From Treponema sp. (GTDB taxonomy: Bacteria > Spirochaetota > Spirochaetia > Treponematales > Treponemataceae), in contig JAFSRD010000027.1 of NCBI GenBank assembly GCA_017446265.1, positions 161,686 through 225,685 of the forward strand: 64,000 nt of DNA, read 5' to 3'. Shown here piece after piece: positions 34,827 to 42,913 of this stretch; positions within the stretch are counted from its first letter, which is position 1; each line of letters starts with the position of its first letter. The position numbers and the translations under genes were made by a program. Below the pieces are notes generated by a model. It worked only from the letters and a program-made list of their open reading frames with translations, did not search any database and was not told the DNA's origin.

Positions 34827-34856
34827 AGTATACACTATACGCATTGTTCATGCCAA
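34827..34856 (-). promoter_or_regulatory. Predicted leaderless promoter of the PEGA-domain gene
   Basis: On the minus strand, TTGGCA (34851-34856), 18-bp spacer, TATACT (34827-34832), six bases to the ATG. Confidence 0.65.
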
Positions 34857-34917
34857 TAGCTAAAATTGTTCGCACAGCATGTTGCGCGTTGCAATTTGCA
34901 AAAATTTAATAAAAAAA

Positions 34918-34946
34918 TTCACTTTTTTATTAATATGTGATATAAT
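34918..34946 (+). promoter_or_regulatory. Promoter of the superoxide reductase gene
   Basis: TTCACT (34918-34923), 17-bp spacer, TATAAT (34941-34946), then a leader of about 20 nt with GAGGTG before the ATG. An ordinary, non-leaderless start. Confidence 0.65.
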
Positions 34947-34973
34947 TATGCATCATACAATGCGAGGTGAAAT

Positions 34974-35363
34974 ATGGCAAACACTGCAATCAAATTTTAC
35001 AAATGCGTGGAGTGCGACTGCATCATGGGCATGATTCAAACAGACGGCTGTGTGCCATCGTGTTGCGGCAAGGAGCTCAAAGAGCTTGTGCCGAACACTG
35101 TTGATGCGGCGCAGGAAAAGCATGTGCCTGTCGTTACGGTGAACGGCAATACTGTTCACGTTGCTGTCGGCTCTACCGTGCATCCAATGGAAAGCGATCA
35201 CTACATTCAGTGGATTTATGTGCAGACGCAGCACGGTGGGCAGCGCAAAGTTTTAAACTCTGGCGAAAAACCTGAAGCTGATTTTGCTTTGACCCCTGAC
35301 GACAAACTGATTGCCGTATACGAGTACTGCAACAAACATGGGCTTTGGAAAGTAAACGCGTAG
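34974..35363 (+). CDS. Desulfoferrodoxin / superoxide reductase (2Fe type)
   Basis: A 129-residue class I superoxide reductase, reducing superoxide to peroxide without making oxygen, as expected in an anaerobe. The N-terminal desulforedoxin centre keeps four cysteines (KCVEC, SCCGKEL). The catalytic Fe site ligands are in EKHVPVV, STVHPMESDHYIQW and YEYCNKHGLW (His x4, Cys), with the Glu-Lys pair before HVPV. From memory the T. pallidum enzyme lacks the first centre, so this one differs. GAGGTG precedes the ATG. Confidence 0.94.
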   Translation: MANTAIKFYKCVECDCIMGMIQTDGCVPSCCGKELKELVPNTVDAAQEKHVPVVTVNGNTVHVAVGSTVHPMESDHYIQWIYVQTQHGGQRKVLNSGEKPEADFALTPDDKLIAVYEYCNKHGLWKVNA

Positions 35364-35383
35364 CGCGCGGTGCTGAGAGCAGT

Positions 35384-35413
35384 ATGTCATAAGCGCGTGC
35401 TTTGTGCTATTAT
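35384..35413 (+). promoter_or_regulatory. Predicted leaderless promoter of the HAD phosphatase gene
   Basis: ATGTCA (35384-35389), 18-bp spacer, TATTAT (35408-35413) preceded by TGTGC, eight bases before the ATG. Confidence 0.6.
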
Positions 35414-35421
35414 CAATTGAT

Positions 35422-36066
35422 ATGGAATCTATTGACGCAGTAATTTTCGACATGGATGGCGTGCTGCTCGACAGCGAAACAATTTCTGACAGAACATGGC
35501 TGACTGTTGCTGAACAAATGGGCGTGGACAATATACAGGCGTTGATTTCCGATTGTCGTGGTCAAAACGCTGCTGACACTATAGCGCATTTGCGTGAGCG
35601 TTGCAGCAAGCTATTTGATGCTGAGTTGTTCATCATGCGGACAACTGAATTGTTCTACCAAATTGAAGCGACAGAAGGAATCCCGCTCATGAAAGGTGCA
35701 AAAGCTGCGCTTGAATATCTTTCAAAAAAATATCGGCTTGCGCTCGCATCTTCTACTGACGGCGTTGCAGTGCGCAGGCAGCTTGAGCGTGCAGGATTGC
35801 TTTCATATTTTGAAACGCGTACAACTGGCAACATGGTAACGCACAGCAAGCCTGACCCCGAAATTTATCGCATGGCGTGCGCCTCGCTCGGATTGCAGGC
35901 GGAGCGCTGTTGCGCAGTTGAAGACAGTCCGAACGGCATACGGAGCGCACATGCGGCAGGGCTTTTATGCATCATGGTGCCTGACAAAATACAGCCCGAC
36001 GATGAGATTCGCTCGCTTGCCGACTACATCATTCCGTCGCTCGAAAAAATTGGAGACGTGCTGTAA
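35422..36066 (+). CDS. HAD-family phosphatase / phosphomutase
   Basis: A 214-residue haloacid dehalogenase-like hydrolase of the beta-phosphoglucomutase type. Motif I is VIFDMDGVLLDSE (nucleophile Asp in DMDG), motif II LASSTDG, motif III lysine in HSKPDPEIY, motif IV CCAVEDSPNGIRSA. The helical cap lies between. Likely substrates are sugar phosphates, but the exact one cannot be read. Start: ATG 35422, eight bases after the -10; an upstream TTG extension is unsupported. Confidence 0.9.
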   Translation: MESIDAVIFDMDGVLLDSETISDRTWLTVAEQMGVDNIQALISDCRGQNAADTIAHLRERCSKLFDAELFIMRTTELFYQIEATEGIPLMKGAKAALEYLSKKYRLALASSTDGVAVRRQLERAGLLSYFETRTTGNMVTHSKPDPEIYRMACASLGLQAERCCAVEDSPNGIRSAHAAGLLCIMVPDKIQPDDEIRSLADYIIPSLEKIGDVL

Positions 36067-36162
36067 TGCGCCACTGCACTGCATCTTTTTGTAGGAGGAA
36101 CACGTGCCTCGTTGCACGAGCACGTCAATGCTGCCGCATATCTACCTGTCATAAACGCTGTG

Positions 36163-36191
36163 TTGCACGAGCGCGCCATTTTCAATATACT
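36163..36191 (+). promoter_or_regulatory. Predicted leaderless promoter of the EF-G gene
   Basis: TTGCAC (36163-36168), 17-bp spacer, TATACT (36186-36191), seven bases to the ATG at 36199. Confidence 0.7.
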
Positions 36192-36198
36192 GCTTTTT

Positions 36199-38250
36199 AT
36201 GCAACTGAATAACATGCGAAACATCGGGATTATGGCGCATATTGACGCTGGCAAAACGACCACGACCGAGCGCATCCTCTATTATACAAAAAAGATTCAC
36301 AAAATAGGTGAAATTGACGACGGGCAGGCAACGATGGATTTTTTGCCGCAGGAGCAGGCGCGCGGCATCACAATTGCAAGTGCAGCTACGACGACTCAGT
36401 GGCGCGGCTTTCAAATCAACATCATAGACACTCCTGGTCACGTCGATTTCACTGCCGAAGTTGAGCGAAGTTTGCGCGTACTTGACGGCGCTGTTGCAGT
36501 CATCTGCGCGGTAGACGGCGTGCAGCCGCAGACGGAAACAGTGTGGCGGCAGGCAGATAAGTTCAGCGTGCCGCGCGTGTGCTTTATGAATAAGATGGAC
36601 CGCGTGGGCGCAGATTTTTTCAGTTCAATGGACGATGTAAGCGAAAAGTTTGACGTTGAATGCGTTGCGCTCCAAATCCCCATAGGGCAAGGAAGCGATT
36701 TTGAAGGCGTCATTGATTTGCTCGACATGAAAGAGATCCGCTGGAATGCAGAAGATGAAGGCGAAACATTTGTCGTGAGCGACATTGCAACCGAGCGCAC
36801 ATCAGAGGCGGCATCGTGGCGCGCAAAACTCGTTGACCAGATTGCCTCTCACGATGATGCGCTTGCAGAACTATATCTGGAAGGAAAAGAAATCTCTGTA
36901 GCGCAGCTCAAAGACGCAATCAGAAAAGAGACCATATCGAGAAAGATTGTGCCGTGCGTGCTTGGAAGCGCGCGCCACAACCAAGGCGTGCAGCCGCTCA
37001 TAGATGCGGTAGTTGACTACTTGCCCGCGCCCGATGAAGTGCCGCCTGCACAAGGCATTCATATAAAACGAGAAAAAGAAGAGCGCATTGATGTTGCATG
37101 CAATGCAGGCGGAACGCCGCTCGGTCTTGTATTTAAAATCCAGCACAATCAAAATATGGGCTACTTGTGTTTTGTGCGCATGTATTCGGGAAAGTTTTCG
37201 AGCGGCACGCAAATCTACAACGTGAACAAAAAAAAGCGCGAGCGCATAAACCGCATGTTCAGAATAAACGCAGACAAAGAGGAGCCGATTGACAGCATTG
37301 AAGCGGGTGATATTGCGGCATTCATCGGGTTAAAACTTGCGCAAACAGGCGACACGCTCGGAAGCGAGGGCATGCCTGTGCTGCTTGAGCAAGTACACTT
37401 TCCTGAACCTGTCATCTCTGTTGCGCTTGAGCCTGAATCGCTTGCAGAGCGCGACAAAATGAATGAAACGCTTGAAATCCTTTCGCACGAAGACCCTACA
37501 TTTACATATCACGAAGACGGGGAAACGGGTCAGCTTATCATAAGTGGCATGGGCGAACTGCACCTTGACGTGCTCGTGACGCGCATGAAAGACGATTTCA
37601 AAGTGAAGTGCCGCGTAGGAGCGCCACAAGTGACGTACCGCGAGGCGGTGACTGTCAGTGCTGATGCAAGTGAAAGCTACAGCCGCGTGCTTGGCGGCAA
37701 AGAGAATGCTGCGGGCATCACAGTGCATGTGGAGCCGCGCGAGCAAGGAGCGGGCAACTTGTATGCATGCACAGTAAAGAGCGGCAGCGCGCCGCAAGAA
37801 ATTTTTGAAGCGATGCAAAACGCGTTTGAAAGTGCATTCCAGTCGGGCATACAATACGGCTATCCGTGCACTGACACTGCTGTTACGGTAACGGCAATTG
37901 AATACAACGAACTTACGTCAACAACGTTTGCGTTTGAAGCGTGCGCTGCCGCAGTGTTTGACAAAGCGTGTACTGCTGCAAAGCCCGAATTGCTTGAGCC
38001 AGTTATGAGCGTGGACATCTCGTGTCCGAAAGAATTTGTTGGAGATGCCATGAGCCAAGTAACTGCGCGCGGCGGCATCATCATGGGGCAGGACTCAAAG
38101 CAGTCTGTGGAAATTATTCATGCGCAGTCGCCTATGGCAAAGATGTTTGGTTTTTCCACAAATTTGCGCTCTGCTACGCAAGGACGCGCCTCGTTCTCCA
38201 TGGAGTTCAGCCACTTCCAAGTGAAGCAGGGCGGATTGGGAATTATGTAA
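36199..38250 (+). CDS. fusA: Elongation factor G-like translational GTPase
   Basis: A 683-residue EF-G. GTPase motifs: MAHIDAGKTTTTER (G1), RGITIASAATT (G2), DTPGHVDF (G3), NKMD (G4) and GSARHNQG (G5 region). Domains II-V follow with ISGMGELHLDVLVTRMK (domain III) and the domain IV-V tail GGIIMGQDSKQ. Treponemes, as I recall, carry two EF-G genes and this window does not show which one this is. It stands alone, not in the str operon. The motif DFLPQEQARGITI differs from classical EF-G (EQERGITI), favouring the paralogue. Start at 36199 because the -10 sits seven bases before it and the next block is MRNIGIMAHID. Confidence 0.92.
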   Translation: MQLNNMRNIGIMAHIDAGKTTTTERILYYTKKIHKIGEIDDGQATMDFLPQEQARGITIASAATTTQWRGFQINIIDTPGHVDFTAEVERSLRVLDGAVAVICAVDGVQPQTETVWRQADKFSVPRVCFMNKMDRVGADFFSSMDDVSEKFDVECVALQIPIGQGSDFEGVIDLLDMKEIRWNAEDEGETFVVSDIATERTSEAASWRAKLVDQIASHDDALAELYLEGKEISVAQLKDAIRKETISRKIVPCVLGSARHNQGVQPLIDAVVDYLPAPDEVPPAQGIHIKREKEERIDVACNAGGTPLGLVFKIQHNQNMGYLCFVRMYSGKFSSGTQIYNVNKKKRERINRMFRINADKEEPIDSIEAGDIAAFIGLKLAQTGDTLGSEGMPVLLEQVHFPEPVISVALEPESLAERDKMNETLEILSHEDPTFTYHEDGETGQLIISGMGELHLDVLVTRMKDDFKVKCRVGAPQVTYREAVTVSADASESYSRVLGGKENAAGITVHVEPREQGAGNLYACTVKSGSAPQEIFEAMQNAFESAFQSGIQYGYPCTDTAVTVTAIEYNELTSTTFAFEACAAAVFDKACTAAKPELLEPVMSVDISCPKEFVGDAMSQVTARGGIIMGQDSKQSVEIIHAQSPMAKMFGFSTNLRSATQGRASFSMEFSHFQVKQGGLGIM

Positions 38251-38592
38251 CAGCTGCTGATGTATTTTTTATTCGTGCGGAGGGTTTAATGTATCACTTC
38301 GTGATACGAACTGTAAGGAAATTATTAATTCGTCGCTTACCTGTCTGCCGACAGGCAGGTGCGACTGGCGTATCAGGGCTAAATTTTATTCGTAAAAAAG
38401 CTGCCCTGCGACTGTATGGAAATTTATTTAAATGAGTGCTTCCGCACTTGCGTATACCCAGACGCTTGCGTCGTAAAAAGTGTATCAAACCCGAGTGCAA
38501 TACCTTATGAGAACACCCAATCCCGCTGCCGCTTGAAGCTACGTTGCGAAGCTGCAGCAGGGTTGGTGACTTGCTAATTTCTGGGGGTGAGT
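38251..38592. repeat. Non-coding gap rich in short hairpins
   Basis: About 340 bp with no credible gene. It holds several perfect small inverted repeats: GTATCAC-TTC-GTGATAC (38291-38307), a nine-base stem at 38339-38360 (ACCTGTCTG... ...CAGGCAGGT), AGTGC-TTCC-GCACT (38435-38448), GACGC-TT-GCGTC (38461-38472) and arms CGCTGC/GCAGCAGGG near 38524-38562. The last shares GAAGCTAC and CGAAGCT with the 35-bp block of the repeat at 7915-8177. It looks like remains of mobile or repeat DNA. Confidence 0.5.
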
Positions 38593-39948
38593 ATGACGCG
38601 TGACGCTATCATCATAAAAAAGGCAACGCCGCTCGGTGCAAAAGCATGGGCAAGTTTGTTGCTGTTCGGTTTTGTTGGGCAAATTGCGTGGATGGTCGAG
38701 AACGTGTACTTTTCTACGTTCATTCAGAAAAATATCACGGCGGACAGTTGGGCAACATCTGCTGCTGTTGCTGCAAGCGCTATAGCTGCCGCGCTTGCAA
38801 CTATTTTCAGCGCCGCGTGGTCAGACAGAATCGGTCGCCGCCGCACGTTTGTGTGTTTCGGCTATATGCTCTGGGGCGGTACAACTGCCGCATTTGCTTT
38901 TTTTGGCAACAGCCAAACGGCGCTTCCTGTGGGGCTCGCGGTGTTGCTGTTTGTAGTGATGGACTGCGTTATGTCCGCAATCGGCAGCACTGCGAACGAT
39001 GCCGCGTTCTCTGCGTGGGTGACTGACATTACCGACGTGACAAACCGCGGCTCTGTTGACATTATGCTGAGCATCATGCCTATTGTTGCTCTCATCGTGA
39101 TTTTTGCAGGATTTGACGCAATGACTGTGCGCGGCAACTGGCAGGAATTTTTTATTGTGCTCGGAGCGCTTGCAACAGGTGCAGGTGTCATAGGATTGTT
39201 AATTTTTAAAGACAGTCCGCGCCTTGTTCCAACAGCAGGCGAACAGTATCTGCGCGAAGTGCTCTATGCGTTCCGCCCTGCGAATATCCGTGAAAACAAA
39301 ATGATTTACATTTGCTTCTTTGGCATGATGTTTTCGGGGCTTGCAATGCAGTTGTGGCAGCCGTATATGATTTCACTCGTTGAGGTGACGCTCGGCATTG
39401 AAAACTACATTGTGCCTATTGCTGTTGTTGTGCTCGCTTCTGCCGCGCTTTCAGTTGGTGCAGGAAAGGTAATGGATAAATTCGGCAAAGAGCAATTTTA
39501 TTATCCTGTTGCGGCAATGCAAGCGCTTGGCGGCATAATCGCATATCTTATTAAATTTTTCGGACACGAGATGTTGTTGCTGTGCATTGGCGGTACATTG
39601 ATAATGACAGGCAACTTGATGATGGCAGGCCTTTTCACTGCTTCATCGCGCGACTACACGCCGGAGGGCAGGGCAGGCGCATCACAGAGCGTAAAGATGG
39701 TCATCTACATCATGCTGCCTATGGTGCTTGCAAGCGTCATAGACCCGTTTATCATCAGGGCAGTTGCACTTGAGCCGAGTGCCGATATTGTTGCAAAATA
39801 TCCGAGCTATGCGGGGAGCTATCTCTATCCGTTTGAACTTTTTTTAGCAGCAGCAGTTGCCGCGATATTCATTTTCATTCCAGCTATAATTGTTAAAAAG
39901 GATGCAATGCGCTTGCGGAAAGCAAAACTGGGAGAGCTGGCAGAATGA
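38593..39948 (+). CDS. MFS transporter, probably sugar importer
   Basis: A 451-residue major facilitator with 12 predicted helices. The motif between helices 2 and 3 is AAWSDRIGRRRTFV, the MFS A-motif. The helix 3 to 6 region (TTAAFAFFGNSQTALPVGLAVL, VMDCVMSAIGSTANDAAFSAW) is typical of sugar or glycoside symporters. The start ATG 38593 has GGGGGT before it and is preferred to a GTG two codons up. It overlaps the glycosidase gene by four bases (ATGA), so the cargo is probably the glycoside cleaved by it. Confidence 0.85.
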   Translation: MTRDAIIIKKATPLGAKAWASLLLFGFVGQIAWMVENVYFSTFIQKNITADSWATSAAVAASAIAAALATIFSAAWSDRIGRRRTFVCFGYMLWGGTTAAFAFFGNSQTALPVGLAVLLFVVMDCVMSAIGSTANDAAFSAWVTDITDVTNRGSVDIMLSIMPIVALIVIFAGFDAMTVRGNWQEFFIVLGALATGAGVIGLLIFKDSPRLVPTAGEQYLREVLYAFRPANIRENKMIYICFFGMMFSGLAMQLWQPYMISLVEVTLGIENYIVPIAVVVLASAALSVGAGKVMDKFGKEQFYYPVAAMQALGGIIAYLIKFFGHEMLLLCIGGTLIMTGNLMMAGLFTASSRDYTPEGRAGASQSVKMVIYIMLPMVLASVIDPFIIRAVALEPSADIVAKYPSYAGSYLYPFELFLAAAVAAIFIFIPAIIVKKDAMRLRKAKLGELAE

Positions 39949-41747
39949 GCGCGTTATACACAAGATGGGGAAAATCTCTTGACAGGCATAATCCGCTTCC
40001 CGAATACCCGCGTCCGCAATTGCAGCGAGATAGTTTTATTAATCTAAACGGTGTGTGGCAGTATGCATTCACAAAAACTGAAGATGCGCCTCTCATTTTC
40101 GATGGAGATATAGTCGTGCCGTTTTCGCCTGAAGCGCCGCTTTCTGGTGTGGAACGGCAACTCCAAAAAGATGAGTATCTGCACTATTTCCGTACATTTT
40201 CGCTTCCTCACGAATTTTGCAGAGACAGGGTGCTGCTCCATTTTGATGCAGTTGACCAAATTGCAGATGTATTTATTAATAATAAAAATGTCGCGCATCA
40301 TGAGGGCGGCTATTGGCCGTTCGTGGCTGACATAACTGATTCTCTTGTTGACGGCACCAATGAGCTTCGGGTTGCAGTGCGAGACAACGCCGATGACGAT
40401 TCGTTTGCATATGGCAAGCAGAAATATGTTTCAGGCGGCATTTGGTACACGCAGCAAAGCGGCATTTGGCAGACAGTATGGCTTGAAAGCGTGCCAGAAA
40501 ATTACATCGTATCGCTTGCAATTACACCGCTTTTTGATGATGCTGCTGTACGTGTGGAAGCATGCGCATCGCGGCAGGCAGAGGGTGCTGTTGTTGAAGT
40601 GCTTGCCGCTGATGGCACGTGTGTTGCAAACGGCGTAATGCACAGCATTGATGATTCTGAAAAAATTGCCAATCATTTTGACAGTGCAAAAACTGATCGC
40701 GATTTTTTAACAAAAAGCGTTTGCGTCATTCCGCTGCATGAGTTTTGTGCATGGTCACCCGATGACCCATATTTGTATCACTTAAAAATTACGCTCGGAG
40801 ATGATATTGTCCAAAGCTATTTCGGCATGCGCAAGTTTTCATATGTGATGAATAACGGCTGCAAAGTGTTCGCGCTCAACAACAAGCCGTATTTTCACAA
40901 CGGATTGCTTGATCAAGGCTACTGGCCGGATGGATTGCTGACGCCGCCTTCAGACGACGCGCTGGTTTTTGACATTGCTACGATGAAAGCGTGCGGCTTC
41001 AACATGCTGCGAAAACATATTAAGATAGAGGGGTTGCGCTGGTACTACCACTGCGACAGGCTCGGCATGCTCGTGTGGCAAGACATCGTATCAGGCGGAC
41101 AGCCGTACAGCGCGCCGTTCATCACAGTGATTCCGCTTTTGGGAATTAATAATCTGTCTGATAAAAAATACAAGCGCTTCGGGCGCGCGTCAAAAGTTTC
41201 ACGCGAGCAGTATCGCATAGAACTTGAACAAACGATTTCCCATTTATTCAATTGTACTTGCATTGCGCTCTGGACGCCATTCAACGAAGGCTGGGGACAG
41301 TTTGACGCGCTTGACATTGCGCAAAGCCTGCGCGCACTTGATGAGACGCGCTACATTGACCACGCAAGCGGCTGGCACGACCAAGGACACGATGAGATGC
41401 AGAGCCGTCATATTTATTTTAAACCGATAAGGATGAAAAACGACGGTCGTGCGCTTTGCTTGACAGAATTCGGCGGCTATATTTTAAAAGTTGACGGACA
41501 TGCCTGGTGTGAAAAGCCGTTTGGCTATCGCACATGCAAAAATGAAGCGGCTCTTGCGCACGACTACAAAACACTTTTTGAAAAACAGGTGATTCCGCAT
41601 TTTGAGCGTGAAGGGCTTGCCGCGACAGTATACACGCAGCTGAGCGATGTCGAGCAGGAGATGAACGGATTGCTTACCTATGACAGAGAGGTGCTCAAAA
41701 TCCCTCAGTCGATGTTGCAGGAAATTAATAAAAAATTGCTGTTCTGA
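39945..41747 (+). CDS. Glycoside hydrolase family 2 enzyme (beta-galactosidase/glucuronidase type)
   Basis: A 600-residue GH2 enzyme without signal peptide, so cytoplasmic. The N-terminal sugar-binding domain (LHFDAVDQIADVFINNKNVA) is followed by an Ig-like domain and the TIM barrel. Acid/base Glu is in WTPFNEGWGQFD, nucleophile Glu in CLTEFGGY. Both catalytic glutamates are present. Substrate (galactoside, glucuronide or mannoside) cannot be fixed from sequence alone. Its gene is coupled to the MFS transporter, and a PfkB kinase gene ends tail to tail with it, giving an import-cleave-phosphorylate set. Confidence 0.88.
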   Translation: MSALYTRWGKSLDRHNPLPEYPRPQLQRDSFINLNGVWQYAFTKTEDAPLIFDGDIVVPFSPEAPLSGVERQLQKDEYLHYFRTFSLPHEFCRDRVLLHFDAVDQIADVFINNKNVAHHEGGYWPFVADITDSLVDGTNELRVAVRDNADDDSFAYGKQKYVSGGIWYTQQSGIWQTVWLESVPENYIVSLAITPLFDDAAVRVEACASRQAEGAVVEVLAADGTCVANGVMHSIDDSEKIANHFDSAKTDRDFLTKSVCVIPLHEFCAWSPDDPYLYHLKITLGDDIVQSYFGMRKFSYVMNNGCKVFALNNKPYFHNGLLDQGYWPDGLLTPPSDDALVFDIATMKACGFNMLRKHIKIEGLRWYYHCDRLGMLVWQDIVSGGQPYSAPFITVIPLLGINNLSDKKYKRFGRASKVSREQYRIELEQTISHLFNCTCIALWTPFNEGWGQFDALDIAQSLRALDETRYIDHASGWHDQGHDEMQSRHIYFKPIRMKNDGRALCLTEFGGYILKVDGHAWCEKPFGYRTCKNEAALAHDYKTLFEKQVIPHFEREGLAATVYTQLSDVEQEMNGLLTYDREVLKIPQSMLQEINKKLLF

Positions 41748-41823
41748 TTCGTGCGGGGCATATGGACCGTTCAAAACTTCAGCGTTTAGATGGTTTTTCT
41801 CTATTACAAGCATTTAAAATATG

Positions 41824-42786
41824 TCAGAACATGCGCATGAGGTTTTCTACTTCTTCAAGCGATGCAAGCGCAGGAATTGCACCGCGTCGCGACACGCACA
41901 ATGTCGCGGCAGCATTTGCAAAGTTCAAATCTTTTGCAAGTTCATCTTTTGTAAAATTGAGCGCATTGCTTTTTCGCGTAAGCCGGTAGAGCAGCGCACC
42001 GGTAAATGAATCGCCTGCTCCTGTCGTGTCAATTGTTTTTATCGGGTAGTTGGGAATAGAGATGATGCCCTGAAACGAATTTGTTTTATAAAAGACGCCG
42101 TCTTTGCCGAGCGTTACGCAGACAAGTTTTGCGCCTGCATCAAGGATATGTTGCGCTGCATTTGAACTGTTTGCGCCGTACAAAAGTTCAAGCTCATCGT
42201 CTGAAATCTTGACAATATCAGCATATGTAAAAAGCGATTTCATTGTTTCAACGCCAATGCTTGCGTGTTTCCAGAGTAGCTCGCGCCAGTTTGGGTCATA
42301 TGAAACGAGCACGCCGTTGCCCTTTGCAATTTTTAATGCTTCGCGTGTTGCAGAGCGGCTCGGCTCGTCAGTAAACGAGAGTGAGCCTATGTGCAGTATT
42401 CTGCTGTTTTTTATCAGTGACGCATCTACATCTTCCGCAGTAAGATTGATGTCTGCACCGCCGTTTCGCGCAAATGAAAACGAGCGTTCGCCGTTTTCTG
42501 AAAGCGTTACAAATGCAAGCGTTGTGTGATGCGCACTGTCTTCCTTCATTGCGCCGGTAAAAACGCCGCAGCTTTCAAGCGCAGCTTTTGCATTTTGTCC
42601 GAATGTATCGCAACCTGTCTTGCCTATGAACGCAACTTTTGCGCCAAGTTTTGCGCTTGCCGCCGCCACATTTGCGGGTGCGCCGCCTGGATTTTCTTCA
42701 AAGAGATTTCTGCCGTTTTCTGAAATGCCCGCAGGCGTAAAGTCTATGAGTATTTCTCCGAGCGTTGTTATATCGTATTGCGCCAT
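41824..42786 (-). CDS. PfkB-family sugar kinase, fructokinase-like
   Basis: A 320-residue ribokinase-fold kinase. GEILIDFTP, NPGGAPANVAAASAKLG and the ATP and anion-hole motif DTTGAGDSFTGALLYRL identify it. The fingerprint around FIGKTGCDTFGQNAK and TLAFVTLSENGERSF is most like fructokinases. 2-keto-3-deoxygluconate kinase is an alternative given the KDPG aldolase elsewhere in the window. GAGGTGG stands before the ATG. Its 3' end faces the glycosidase across 76 bp. Confidence 0.88.
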   Translation of the reverse strand: MAQYDITTLGEILIDFTPAGISENGRNLFEENPGGAPANVAAASAKLGAKVAFIGKTGCDTFGQNAKAALESCGVFTGAMKEDSAHHTTLAFVTLSENGERSFSFARNGGADINLTAEDVDASLIKNSRILHIGSLSFTDEPSRSATREALKIAKGNGVLVSYDPNWRELLWKHASIGVETMKSLFTYADIVKISDDELELLYGANSSNAAQHILDAGAKLVCVTLGKDGVFYKTNSFQGIISIPNYPIKTIDTTGAGDSFTGALLYRLTRKSNALNFTKDELAKDLNFANAAATLCVSRRGAIPALASLEEVENLMRMF

Positions 42787-42809
42787 ATGCCACCTCGCTT
42801 GCCGTTAAA

Positions 42810-42837
42810 CCTGTTCGAAAACCTCAGCTTCAGAACA
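42810..42837 (-). repeat. Palindromic intergenic repeat, copy C
   Basis: On the minus strand, TGTTCTGAAGCTGAGGTTTTCGAACAGG followed by TTTAAC. Same family as copies A and B, including the downstream TTTAA. It precedes the PfkB gene on its own strand and lies between divergent genes. Confidence 0.6.
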
Positions 42838-42878
42838 CCTCGCTTTTTATTATATGCTGTCTTCTGGTGCAAAGCAAG

Positions 42879-42907
42879 TTGTCATAAACGATATTTCGCT
42901 GTATTAT
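42879..42907 (+). promoter_or_regulatory. Predicted leaderless promoter of the fliG paralogue
   Basis: TTGTCA (42879-42884), 17-bp spacer, TATTAT (42902-42907), six bases to the ATG at 42914. Confidence 0.75.
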
Positions 42908-42913
42908 GTATGT

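Noticed and set aside
38294..38500. Minus-strand open frame of 68 codons in the hairpin-rich gap
   Set aside because: Its translation (for example APACRQTGKRR) is the kind produced by palindromic repeats, with no start signal and no family.
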